A model generated the notes under the pieces. It did not search any database, was not told the DNA's origin, and saw nothing but the letters and a program-made list of their open reading frames with translations. Positions 10,827 to 21,377 of a stretch of DNA of 64,000 nucleotides are shown in pieces. Source of the stretch: Omphiscola glabra. Its lineage: Eukaryota; Mollusca; Gastropoda; Lymnaeidae. Position 1 is the first letter of the stretch. Each line of letters starts with the position of its first letter. Location: contig OZ024807.1 of the NCBI GenBank assembly GCA_964017045.1, positions 9,319,981 through 9,383,980 on the forward strand, written 5' to 3'. The position numbers and the translations under genes are program-made.

Positions 10827-13800
10827 GTGTAAGAAAATGCAACCTAAATCCAAGCTCCTTTCTAATTCCAATGGCTTATAACGTCGGTATAATCTCAAAC
10901 CAACTACTCCGTTGCCTTCATCGCGTGATTTGTTCCCACTCTCGATTTTCAGATTCATTTCTGGAACAATCTTTCTAGAGATTAAGTCTAGGGCACGACG
11001 GGATTTTTCATTAAAAATTTGGGATTTTAAAAAAAAAAAAAAAAAAAAGAAAAAAAAGGAAAGGCTGAAAAACCAGAGAGACTTTAAAAAAAAAAAAATG
11101 TTATCCTAGATCACCATTCCTAGTTTTCAGAGGCGTATCATTTGACGGGTCTCAATATATTCGAATGTGTAAAACCTTTTTCTTCCTACCTGTTCGGGAA
11201 AATAACAGGCATTTATATTTTCATGAACGAATACTTATATTTTCGCGTAAAAATTATCTGCGTTGGTAATATATATATATATATTTAGAGAAAAAGACAA
11301 CAACAAAAAAAACCAACATATCTTCAATTTTTTTTCCCCCTGGAGATTTGGAGAACCTCTGGAGAGGTGATTACCCGCAATAATGTGACCTTTCAGATCT
11401 CTTGTGTTCAGTAAATAAACATTGTCTGCTAAAGCCCCGTCCACAGACTGCTTTACGCCGATTGCCTCATCAGCGATGGGAATCTGGAATCCGGTAGCTT
11501 AGAATGTTGATGACATCCCAACAAAGTTCGATAAATCTGTCGTTTGCTTTTTTTCTTCTTTTTTTTTTTTAAAGCGCATTTCTGAGCCTTTAATAGCAGG
11601 GGGATTAACTCCGACATTATCATCTGCTCGTCCCGGTCCGCATTTCGTGTTGAGAAATAGCCTCGAACGATTTCTTTTTTTCCTTTTAAACTCGTGCTGT
11701 ACAGAAACTCGAGAGTTATCTAGTGTGCGAAGAGAGTTGTCGTTCTTTAATTCCGTGACAGCAAGAGTGACATCACTGGGGCATTCGTGTGAACAATACA
11801 TTTTAGGTTTTTTAATGTTTTTTTGTTTTTAAATCTCCTTTCATCGCTGAACTGGATAATAATTATAGAGTGACCTCTTGGAACTTGGTAGCGTTGTTAG
11901 AAAAAAAATTACATTGTACAATTTAAATTACGACAGGGAGATCTTACACTTCTTTTTTTGCCATAGAGTGCTTTGTGTCTTTCAAATACATATTTAATAC
12001 TTTCTCAGTGGCGTAGTGAAAGGGGGGGGGGGCAAGGGGGGGCATCATAACCCCGGGCGCTACTCACAAAGGGGCGCCAAATGGTATATTTGACTATAAT
12101 ATTGTATGGTTTTCGAATGGGGGTTGCTAAAAAAGGTATTGGGGAGGGCGCTAAAAAAGTATTGTGCCCCGGGCGCGAGTTAAGCTCGCTACGCCACTGT
12201 ACTTTCTCTAGCTCTAGAGAATTTCTTAAAAATAAAAAATAAAAATTAATACAAAATTTATATATTAAAACAACCAACCTAATAGCATGCATACATATCA
12301 GATCTCTGGCCAGTAATAGCATGCATACATATCAGATCTCTGGCCAGTAATAGCATGCATACATATCAGATCTCTGGCAAGTGGTCTTAAAAAAACACAC
12401 ACAAAATAAAACAAAAAACAACTAATATCATGTATTGATTTCTTTCTCCTTTTTTTTTTTTTACAGAATCACCAAGACTAAAGCTCGAGGAACGAATCGA
12501 AGACATCGAACACAGGCTCAATGAAATGACGAAAGACAAGGAGAGAAAGGATGCGACCATCCTGAAGCTGAGGACCCTGCTGCTGAACGTGACCACCCTT
12601 CTCGTGGACACGAGCTCCAACACGCTGGGTATCAAGAAGAAGATTAACCTACAAGGTTGGACAACCAGCCCCTAACCAGTGCGAGGAATGTGGTGGGTGG
12701 TTAGAGGGGGGGGGGGTGGGCGCTTCGAGTTGTTGATGTGTATTTTGAGAACATGTGTATCTTTTAGTGTTGTAGATATAGGAGGAGATTCTTCTTTTAC
12801 CTTAATTGCGTAGACTTGACAGCGCTTGCACTAAGACGCTGTTACAAGTGTGATGGGTCAACGTGGACCTCGTGTAACCCCCATGAGCAGATAGGAAGCA
12901 TTCATTTAGCTTGATGAAGCATGAATGTGATGTCAGGTACATTTTTGGTTGTACTTTTGGTGCCTGGCGTTATAACATGTTGTCGTTGTGATATGTTCTC
13001 GTTGTGGTATGTTCTCGTTGTGGTATGTTCTCGTTATGGTATGTTCTCGTTATGGTATGTTCTCGTTGTGACATGTTCTCGTTATGATATGTTCTCGTTA
13101 TGGTATGTTCTCGTTGTGACATGTTCTCGTTATGGTATGTTCTCGTTACGGTATGTTCTCGTTATGGTATGTTCTCGTTATGGTATGTTCTCGTTGTGGT
13201 ATGTTCTCGTTATGATATGTTCTCGTTATGGTATGTTCTCGTTGTGGTATGTTCTCTTTGTGGTATGTTCTCGTTGTGGTATGTTCTCGTTGCGGTATGT
13301 TCTCGTTGTGGTATGTTCTCGTTATGGTATGTTCTCGTTGTGGTATGTTCTCGTTATGGTATGTTCTCGTTACGGTATGTTCTCGTTACGGCATGTTGTC
13401 GTTATGGTATATCCTCGTTACGATATGTTCTCGTTATGGTATTTTCTCTTTGTTTAATGTACTCTTTGTGATATGTTCTCGTTACGGTATGTTCTCGTCA
13501 TGGTATGTTCTCTTTGTGATATGTTCTCGTTATGGTATGTTCTCTTTGTGATATGTTCCCGTTATGGTATGTTCTCGTTATTGTATTTTCTCTTTGTTTT
13601 ATGTTCTCGTCATGGTATGTTCTCTTTGTGATATGTTCTCGTTATGGCATGTTCTCGTTATCTTTTTTTTTTTTAAATGGGTTTGTTGAATATTTTAAGT
13701 ACACGCGGTTGACTTTTAGTTGATTTCTTGATTGTGTGACGTTGCTGTTGAGCTGTTGAATGGATGAGATGATCACGTGACGAATAAGTTGGGTTGGTGT

Positions 13801-16800
13801 ATTATTGTCGTGAGTTGTTTTTTTTTCTAAATTAATTTTATAATTGTTTAAAGTTGTTGCGTTAAAACATGAACAGAAAACAAAAAGAAAGGAAACAATA
13901 TAACAAGATCGATTAACAATAAAATACCAGGCACCAGTACAATATCGATAATTTTTCCTACATTTGTTTTTGGTGTAAAAAATATTGAATTTATTTATGC
14001 CAATTTGAAGTATAATTTTTTTTTTATTAGCATGAGATTTTCCTGGAAATGTATACGAGATTTGTTATCGTCATCCCCAGCCAAAGCTTACGTTGACCTG
14101 CGATCTGACCTCATCGCGGCCCTTGATTCAGACCACAAGGTGGAGGAGAAGTTAAACGCCACAGAGGAAAAGGTGGCCTCAATGCTAGGGCTGACAAGTG
14201 AGTTGTGAGCCGTTTGATAGATTCATACATCAATAAAACGATTGGATAACTTACTTGGTTCGATGTTTAAGAATAAATAGGGGAGGGAGGGTATTTTAGA
14301 GTGGACATTTTAGAAATGCCACATACCAAGCTTTAGATATGTCATATAAAGCTTGACTTTTTAGAACGCATATCTTAGGTTTGGCATTTGAGACTCGTCA
14401 CATTAGCCAATGATATGTTTGGGACGGCATTTCAGAGATGTCATGTAAGCCATGGCATTTGGGACCGACATCTTAAATTGGACTATTTAGAGCGTGCATT
14501 TCAGTTATTTCCTTTCACGCAAAGACATTTTAGGTTCGTCATATTAGCCAATGAGATGTCTAGGACGGCATTTCACTTATGTCGTGTCAGTTCGTAAGGC
14601 CTAGGCGGCAGTGCCTACTGTGCCTTTTAGATGAGACGGCCCTGCCAATGCCGTCTAACAGTTTCATGCAAAAGACGCAACCTAATTCAAAACTCTTTGT
14701 TTCTTTTCACAATCACCCAGCCAGCGGGATGAGTTTGCTTCACAAACAGAACCGCATCTTCGCCTCCGGCCTGCAGGCTCTCAAACTGCAAGTCAACGGG
14801 GCACACGAGGAGATCGCAAATGCCAGGGATCGCCTCAATGAAAAGCTTGATATCCAGAGGCAGGAGATGGCGACCATTCGGAAAGATGTGGACGGGCTGA
14901 CGGAAGAGAGGACGGACGCCGACGACAGGATGGCAGGCGTTGGTAGGTGTGGGGGGGGGGGTTTGTTGGTATGTGTGGGGGATTGTTGGTGTGCGATTTG
15001 AAATTTGGCTCAGATTGAATTATTAAACAAGTCTTGCATTTATCAAACTGACTCTGCCCTTTGGAACGCTTTATATGAAAAAAAGACTTACTGAATCCAA
15101 TGGCCTCTTATGATAGAAAGGAATTAATTTCTAGGAAATGTCCCATTGATCATCCGATATATTAATATGTCATACTAAATATGTATTACTATGATTATGA
15201 AATGTATGTTAGCAGCGGTTCGGCGTATTTATAATTTTGTTAGCCTGGCTTTCTTGAAAGCGGAAGAGGTCACTTGTTCATTTTGGTACAACTACGCCAG
15301 TGTTTTCATGGTACAAATAAGCTATTGTTTTTCTGGTGCACATATGCGAGTGTTTTCCTAGTACAAATATGCTAGTGTTTTCCTGGTACAAATAAGCTAA
15401 TTTCCTGGTACAAATAAGCTAATTTCCTGGTACAAATATGCTAGTAATTTTTCCTGGTACCAATAAGCTATTGTATACATAAGCTAGTGTTTTCAAGGTA
15501 CAAATGGGCTAGCGTTTTCCTGGTGCAAATACGCTAGTGTTCTCCTGCACAAATACGCTTGTTTTTTCCTGTATAAATAATCTAGAGTTTTCCTGGTACA
15601 AATACGCCAGTGTTATCCTTGTACAAATAAGCTAGTGTTTTCATGATACAAATACGTTAGATTTTCCCTGTACAAATATGCTATTGTTTTCCTGGTACAA
15701 ATAAACTAGTGTTTTCATGGTACACATACGCTAGTGTTTTCCTGGTACAAATATGTTCGTGTTTTCCTGATACAAATATGCTAGTCTTTTCCTGATTATA
15801 ATCCCTACAGGAAGGCAGATCGCGCAGCTGTCACAGACACTAAACAAAACAGCCGAGAAGTTGCATAACTTACAAGCTGCCCTGGGTGAGTTCAGCCAAT
15901 GAGTAGAAATTCTCCATTTCACGTCAGCCCATTCCTTTATGTTTCCGCAACTTACGTACAGGAATTGTACCCATAAGTTACAACAACACAGCCCATAATT
16001 TACAACAACACAGTCCATAGGTTACAACAACACAGTCCATATGTTAGAACACAGTCCATAGGTTACAACAACACAGTCCATAGGTTAGAACACAGTCCAT
16101 AGTTACAACAACACAGTCCATAGGTTGCAACAGCACAGTCCATAGGCTGCAACAGCACAGTCCATAGGTTACAACAACAAAATCCATAGATTACAACAAA
16201 CAGTCCATAAGTTACAACACAGTCCATACGTTACTACACAGTCTTTCACAGAGACTGGTGTTAACCTTCTTAAAACATTTGCCAAGATTTCCCAATTTAT
16301 ACATTGCCCTAGTTTGATATTTTTTTCATAACTTTATAATCCTTTAGAATATATATTTTTTTTTTCATAACTTTATAATCCTTTAGAATATATATTTTTT
16401 TTCATAACTTTATAATCCTTTAGAATATATATATTTTTTTCATAACTTTATAATCCTTTAGAATATATATTTTTTTCCCTCCAGACTGTCTGCTATAAAA
16501 CTTAAATATTTTTAAAAATATACAAAAAATGCATACGCCTAACAGTGCGATTCGTTACAATTTGTATTACGTTGTCAGGTCTGACGGATGGTTCTCTTCG
16601 ACTGGTCAACAACGGACTCATTGGAAGAGAAGGACGCCTTGAGGTCTTCCATAACGGTCAGTGGGGGTCAGTTTGTGAAGACGGCTTCGACATTAAGGCT
16701 GCGCAGGTTGTGTGCAAGCAGCTTGGATTCGGGAGGTAGGTTGAGTTCATACACGAAATGATTATGAATGACTATTGAAAGCAGCGAATGAAATACGCGG

Positions 16801-17941
16801 TTGCCCCAGACGCGCGTACATATTCGAAGGCATGGTTGACATTTTCAAGAGGTACTCGACTGAGACAGTTGGCGTCAATTGCACGTATGGAAATTGATAA
16901 AAAGGAAAAAAGGGATGGGGGGAGGGGCAATGGGTTGTGTGATTGAGATACTATTGTGTTTTGTATCGGGGACATGGGTGGGCGTAGGGGCGTGAGGCTT
17001 GAGGCTTGGATTTTCCTTTAGTTTTATTGCATGACCGGTTTTAAAACTGCGGATTTATAAGGGAAGAGTGAACCAATACTATCGAATGTAGTTAAATATT
17101 CATCGCTATTCAAAGATATATTACACAGTGGTCGGCTGAACGTGGCTCGCCAGCCGCATGCGGCTATTTGAGGACCGGAGAACGGCTACACCAGTCGGCA
17201 ATGAATCGAGTTTGACTCCGAAAAACATCGGTTCTTGATAGGTTCTTGAAAAGAAATTTGGCTCTCAAAAATGTTTTTAAATCGTCCTGCTGCTGATTTT
17301 TTTGGCTCATTTGTCTAGTGAATTTGCCGACCACTGGTATAGACGATCTATAATAAAGGAAGATATGGTAAATGTAAAGAAAACGCATTGAAATGTCCCA
17401 CAATGCTGCGTAATTGTCCCGCATCGGCAGGTCTTTGTGTGGTGGTTTAAGTGAAAACGCTTTTCATCCATTTAGGTGGTGCCAAGGGGATGGGGGGCGG
17501 GTGTGGAGGGGGGTATTTTCATTATTTAAAAAAAAGTAATTTCAACAAGTTTTTGAAAATTCTCAATATAATTTTAGTAATCCCATTTTTTAAAGGGTTT
17601 ACTATTAGAGTTTAAGTAATTACATCCATACACTAGCCATGATACGTACTACGATAACAAAGTTATAGTTACAAAGTCAATTCTTTGGTGTGGCATGAAT
17701 ACTTTTTATTTCATTTATTTATACGTTTTTAAGAGTGTTTTTTTCTTCTTCAAATGTGCCTTTGTTTAGCGAAGCGGCGGCGTTTTTCCGCAGTGCCCAC
17801 TACGGCCAAGGCGTCGGCATCCCCATACACCTGGATGACGTCGTGTGCTACGGAGAGGAGACCATGCTGGTCAAGTGTTCACACAACGCGTGGGGCTTCC
17901 ACGGGTGTACGCACTCGGAGGACGTCGGCATTAAGTGTTGA
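7421..17941 (+). CDS. secreted Ig / coiled-coil / SRCR protein (nine exons, 659 aa)
   Basis: Joining nine GT..AG exons (7421-8057, 8778-9046, 9780-9921, 12467-12655, 14081-14197, 14721-14942, 15811-15885, 16579-16735, 17770-17941) gives 1,980 nt, an uninterrupted 659-residue frame ending in TGA. Residues 1-27 look like a signal peptide. Residues 28-212 are hydrophilic and Ser/Gln-rich. Residues 213-349 form one Ig-like domain (Cys239, Tyr323-Leu-Cys325). Residues 350-550 are heptad-rich coiled coil. Residues 551-659 are a full group-A SRCR domain with six Cys (583, 596, 629, 639, 649, 659). The ATG has G at -3 and G at +4. The layout parallels snail VIgL proteins, which pair Ig domains and a linker with a C-terminal recognition domain, and also class A scavenger receptors (coiled coil plus terminal SRCR). 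The likely role, by inference, is a secreted, oligomeric recognition molecule of haemolymph. No TM segment follows the leader; a signal anchor is the alternative. Confidence 0.85.
8778..9046 (+). CDS. Ig-SRCR gene exon 2: N-terminal half of the Ig domain
   Basis: The acceptor is TGGTTTACAG| and the donor TCA|GTAAGC. It encodes residues 213-302, including VVVTCSV (first Ig cysteine, Cys239). The core Trp expected about 12-15 residues later is not there (Val/Phe in VQF). The exon enters in phase 1 and leaves in phase 0, so the Ig fold is divided between two exons. Confidence 0.85.
9684..9746. repeat. (AT)n microsatellite in intron 2
   Basis: About 60 bases of uninterrupted AT dinucleotide, ending some 35 bases before the exon 3 acceptor. 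A shorter AT tract lies in intron 1 near 8690-8712. Confidence 0.95.
9780..9921 (+). CDS. Ig-SRCR gene exon 3: C-terminal half of the Ig domain
   Basis: The acceptor is CACGTTTTCAG| and the donor AAAG|GTGAGT. It encodes residues 303-349 with the Ig signature AGTYLC (Tyr323, Cys325) and ends ...TDVHIK, a typical closing Ig strand. The AT microsatellite lies immediately upstream in the intron. Confidence 0.87.
12006..12199. mobile_element. hAT-type MITE (CAGTGGCGTAG family), copy 1
   Basis: A 194-bp element inside intron 3 with inverted ends CAGTGGCGTAG / CTACGCCACTG. It is flanked by perfect 8-bp duplications TACTTTCT (11998-12005 and 12200-12207). It has no coding capacity. A related copy lies in inverted orientation at 39077-39265. 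Confidence 0.88.
12281..12380. repeat. 34-bp tandem repeat, three copies, intron 3
   Basis: Near-identical units beginning AATAGCATGCATACATATCA recur at 12281, 12315 and 12349. They end shortly before the exon 4 acceptor. Confidence 0.9.
12467..12655 (+). CDS. Ig-SRCR gene exon 4: coiled coil
   Basis: A strong poly-T tract and TTACAG| acceptor precede it. It encodes residues 350-412, Glu/Lys/Leu-rich with heptad spacing ([15 protein letters not shown]) and one sequon (NVT). The exon is symmetrical (phase 1-1); the donor is CAAG|GTTGGA. Confidence 0.85.
12971..13660. repeat. 16-bp minisatellite in intron 4 (about 40 copies)
   Basis: The unit GTTCTCGTTATGGTAT varies mainly at GTTATGG/GTTGTGG/GTTACGG. 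Because 16 is not a multiple of 3, three units make a 16-codon period, and long stretches are open in all three forward frames. It is wholly intronic in the assembled gene. Confidence 0.95.
14081..14197 (+). CDS. Ig-SRCR gene exon 5: coiled coil
   Basis: The acceptor is CATCCCCAG| and the donor ACAA|GTGAGT. It encodes residues 413-451, with heptad-compatible leucines and a NAT sequon. It is a symmetrical phase 1-1 exon of 117 nt, so skipping it would keep the frame. Confidence 0.82.
14721..14942 (+). CDS. Ig-SRCR gene exon 6: coiled coil
   Basis: The acceptor is ATCACCCAG| and the donor GTTG|GTAGGT. It encodes residues 452-525, charged and helical (for example [17 protein letters not shown]). 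It is a symmetrical phase 1-1 exon of 222 nt. Confidence 0.83.
15284..15795. repeat. 25-bp minisatellite in intron 6
   Basis: About 20 degenerate units of the type GTTTTCCTGGTACAAATA, each with a GCTAGT tail. The array runs to within about 15 bases of the exon 7 acceptor. Confidence 0.9.
15811..15885 (+). CDS. Ig-SRCR gene exon 7: short coiled-coil exon
   Basis: The acceptor is AATCCCTACAG| and the donor CTGG|GTGAGT. It encodes residues 526-550 ([16 protein letters not shown]...), heptad-like with a NKT sequon. At 75 nt it is symmetrical. It lies between two different minisatellites. Confidence 0.8.
15969..16245. repeat. 22-bp minisatellite in intron 7
   Basis: About 12 degenerate copies of a CAGTCCATAGGTTACAACAA-type unit start 85 bases after the exon 7 donor. 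Units vary in length by loss of the ACAACA part. Confidence 0.9.
16327..16475. repeat. 38-39-bp tandem repeat in intron 7, four copies
   Basis: CATAACTTTATAATCCTTTA followed by GAATATATAT and a T run is repeated four times. Only the T-run length varies. It is a second array in the same short intron. Confidence 0.93.
16579..16735 (+). CDS. Ig-SRCR gene exon 8: first half of the SRCR domain
   Basis: The acceptor is TACGTTGTCAG| and the donor GGGAG|GTAGGT. It encodes residues 551-602 with the diagnostic blocks [15 protein letters not shown] and VVCKQLGFG. It enters in phase 1 and leaves in phase 2. Confidence 0.9.
17126..17335. mobile_element. hAT-type MITE in intron 8
   Basis: A 210-bp element with perfect 11-bp inverted ends CAGTGGTCGGC / GCCGACCACTG and an internal GCTCGCCAGCCGCATGCGGC block. 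A convincing 8-bp target duplication is not visible (flanks ATATTACA and GTATAGAC). No coding capacity. Confidence 0.75.
17770..17941 (+). CDS. Ig-SRCR gene exon 9: second half of the SRCR domain and stop
   Basis: The acceptor is TTTGTTTAG|. It encodes residues 603-659 with [20 protein letters not shown] and HSEDVGIKC, the canonical C-terminal SRCR pattern, followed at once by TGA. The domain is at the very C-terminus with no tail. An overlapping alternative frame at 17754-18020 is a shadow. Confidence 0.9.
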
Positions 17942-18137
17942 GGACCCCTGGAGACGCCATGAACTGGTTTTTGGGGGGGTTGTTCAGGGGAAAGCAAGAA
18001 GCGATTGGGAACTTTTTTAAAAAAATGGAAGCCGACACACGTCGTCGGTGTTTGACTTTGACCAGAGATTGGACTGACCCTACAATGGGTCGAGACTCAC
18101 TGTTCGAGACATCCCTCAGTACACACCACGCCCCGGT

Positions 18138-18143
18138 AATAAA
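18138..18143 (+). promoter_or_regulatory. possible poly-A signal of the Ig-SRCR gene
   Basis: AATAAA about 200 bases after the stop codon. It is one of two close candidates and precedes a tandem array. Confidence 0.4.
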
Positions 18144-18179
18144 TGCGACGACTCGTCGACAATGTTCGGGTATTGATGG

Positions 18180-18185
18180 AATAAA
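18180..18185 (+). promoter_or_regulatory. second possible poly-A signal of the Ig-SRCR gene
   Basis: AATAAA about 240 bases after the stop, followed by T/G-rich sequence (TAGTTTTTTTGTTGTTTCG), which would suit a cleavage region. Confidence 0.45.
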
Positions 18186-18257
18186 CCTAGGCAAGCATAG
18201 TTTTTTTGTTGTTTCGCGAGACCAATCGTTAACTTTAAATATCTGCTCGAGGGTGAA

Positions 18258-18706
18258 GTGTTCAACTACGGACCTATAGACGTTCAACTATGGACCTATA
18301 GATGTTCAACTATGGACCTACTCAAGTTGGTATAGACGTCCAACTATGGACCTACAGACGTTCAACTATGGACCTACTCAAGTTGGTATAGACGTCCAAC
18401 TATGGACCTACAGACGTCCAACTACAGACCTATAGATGTTCAACTATGGACCTACTCAAGTTGGTATAGACGTCCAACTATGGACCTACAGACGTTCAAC
18501 TACGGACATATAGATGTTCAACTATGGACCTACTCACGTCCAACTACGGACCTATAGATGTTCAACTATGGACCTATAGACATCCAACTATGGACCTGCA
18601 GACGTTCAACTACGGACCTATAGACGTTCAACTACGGACCTATAGACCTCCAAATACGGACCTATAGATGTTCAACTACGGACCTATAGACGTCCAAATA
18701 CGGACC
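18258..18706. repeat. 22-bp minisatellite just downstream of the Ig-SRCR gene
   Basis: About 20 units of GTTCAACTATGGACCTATAG type. Several copies are interrupted by a CTACTCAAGTTGGTATAGAC variant that recurs as part of a longer period. Confidence 0.92.
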
Positions 18707-21200
18707 GACAGAATACTTAAATGAATGTAAACCCGGATGAGCCATCCACACAAAGAGGATAAAATTATCCCATCAACTGAGTTAGTCCAAGTGGTGTCAC
18801 ATGTTTGTTTGCGCCACCACATGGTACTGTGTGAAATTCATTCATTGATTAATTACGTTATTGTAGGGTTTTTTTTCCGGAGGGGCAACAAAAGGAAAAT
18901 TAAAGCCATTCTGTTTCAAAACATTACGAATTGCAAGGGAATAAAGAACTCTTAAATGCTACTCGAAACCGAACCGAGCTGTCAGCTGTGGTCAGAGAAA
19001 TCCTGGCAACGGCTCGTAAATGTCCAGTATCATAAGATTCGTAAATGTCCAGTATCATAACTGTCCATCTGTGTCATCCCGAATGTTGGCAGGTCTGGCT
19101 CGGTTCGTGGTCAATGCAATTGAATGGCTTCGTTATATACGATTTTCGCGGCTAACTTCTGGCGGCTTCTCAAATCAGATCCCTCTCGTAAATGTACCAT
19201 GACTCCGAGGGGGGAGCTAACCACAGTGTCTCATCTTTATGTATTTATCGCACTTAGAACCAAATCAGGTTTGGGAACAAAAATAAATAAATTTCATTGG
19301 TCCAGCTTGACCAACCTGAAAATGGTCGTACAGTTTTCCAGCTTGATCATGTAGATATTAATATATACTTTGAGTATTGTCACAGTTCAATAAAATATAT
19401 TTTCTTTAAAGCACAAAACTTAATGTTAAAAATAGAAATAACATTATAACTAATTTAGGCCCCAGTGTTCAAAGCAAAAACTAGTATTTATTTCGATTCC
19501 TTTAAAATAAATGTAATCCAGCAATTTTTCTTAACATTTTAATTTACTTTACTTTTTAAACACATGTACAATTTCAAAATACAACAACTTAATTTTAATT
19601 CGAGCTCACCTTCTATATAGCATCCCCCACCCCCTCATCCCATTAGTCACTTCCATATCTTAACGAGTTTAAATTTATGTTCCATAATTCGCAATCAAAA
19701 TTCTAAATTCAGTATTCTATATTAATTGAACATTTCAAACTGTAGACCACAAGTCTTTCGAGTATTATTTTTTTCCTTATGCAGAGAAATGTAAAAGCAA
19801 TAAACAATATTTTTATATTCTTTTTACTTGTATAGAAATGTAAAAACCGTAACCATTAAATTTGTGTATTCCATAGAAATCTGAAAACAATAACAATTTT
19901 TAAAAAATAAAATTTAAAAAATTTGATTTATTTCATAGCAATATTTTTTTTTTCAAATTCAATGTATTTTGTCTGCACGTTGTGTCCAAAGCTTAATTTT
20001 TTAATAGTGTTTTTTTAATTTTTATATGAGATTTTTTTTACCTCCACTTCTTCAAAAAATAACGATAAAACATTACTTCTCAAATTTCCTCTTTTTTTTT
20101 AAAAAATCGTGTTCCGAAAAAACCGTGTTGATATACAATGACTACGTATAGCCCTCAGTTTACATGAATCGAATTGGATCCCACTCTTAAAAGTAACTAT
20201 TATGGCTTTTGTTTTAAATATTTGATTGACTGTGAACTCTATTTTAAACATAAAGTTACGATAATTTGAATTAGTAACATTGACATTGTTAAGTGAAAAA
20301 AAGAAATGTAACTTTTTTTTTTTAAAAAGCTTTTATTAGCAAACCAATTAATTGTCACTTCAAGCAGCAGATATAGTGGACAGACAAAGATGTATAGATA
20401 GAAGAGTCATGGAGAGAAACAGATGGAGAGAGAGACAGAAAAGAATAGAGAGAAATGTTCGTCAGCTGGATGTAAGAATAGACGTAAAAGGAAAAAAAAT
20501 GCGAGATAAGCTAAGTAAATGTAAGGTATACACAATAGTAGATGTAAGTGTAAGGGTAAGAGATATATTAAGCTACAATTCAAATAATAAAAGGGGATGG
20601 GGAGAAACACACAAGTAACGCGATTACATACATATAAACAGGTACTTAAACGTCCGAGTTGTCTATAGACATATGTACACATATGAGAATCAGCAAAATT
20701 TTAGATCTATAACATTATATTTAAATATAAAACAAATTTTTATGCCATTTATATAATAGGGATATATATTTATATAAATATATGGGGAGAAAATGTTTTG
20801 AATATGCACGTGACATAAGAGTAGTATATGAGGGACAGCGTTCAAGCCGTGTGAAGCAAGTACGCAGTGGAACAAGATAAATGTTTAATCTTGAAAAGAA
20901 AAGACGGGACAATCAAACAGACGTTTCGGCGAAATGGCCTCTTCGGCAAACAATTTAACGTGAAACATTAAGAAACAGATGTTATGTTAAAATTTAAAAG
21001 GAAAAATTGAAAATAATACGTACGCTGGCTTTTTTTTTTTTTTTCATTTTAGAAAATTTGTATTTATTTATTTTTAATATAAAGCATCTGTTTTTTCTTG
21101 TTTTTGTCCACTGAAGAGGTCATCCAGCTGTCCCCCCCCCCCCACCTTGTCCTTTTTTTCAAGCCTAAACTACCGTGTTCATCTACGCACGTACTGTCTA
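18707..21200. other. non-coding AT-rich intergenic DNA
   Basis: No exon, domain-like peptide or long array seen. It has many A/T homopolymers and a short duplicated motif at 19015-19065. Open frames near 20350-20680 come from purine-rich low-complexity sequence. Confidence 0.5.
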
Positions 21201-21366
21201 CAGGGCCGGCCTTAACAATTGCGGGGCCCTATGCGAAACGGACTGCGCGGGGCCCAGTCTGGGTAGGGATAAGGATAATAAGTGAAAATTAAGATTTTGT
21301 ATTAGAAAATAAAGTGCGGGGCCCCACTGCGGTCGCATAGGTTGCAGTGGCATACGGCAGGCCCTG
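21201..21366. mobile_element. hAT-type MITE (CAGGGCC ends)
   Basis: A 166-bp element with ends CAGGGCCGGCC / GGCAGGCCCTG. The flanks ACTGTCTA (21193-21200) and ACTATCTA (21367-21374) match at 7 of 8 positions. The interior is GC-rich at both ends and non-coding. Confidence 0.78.
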
Positions 21367-21377
21367 ACTATCTAGAA

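Noticed and set aside
12921..13723. Long open frames of M-F-S-L-W-Y-V type
   Set aside because: They come from the 16-bp tandem repeat, occur in all three frames and lie inside a well-supported intron.
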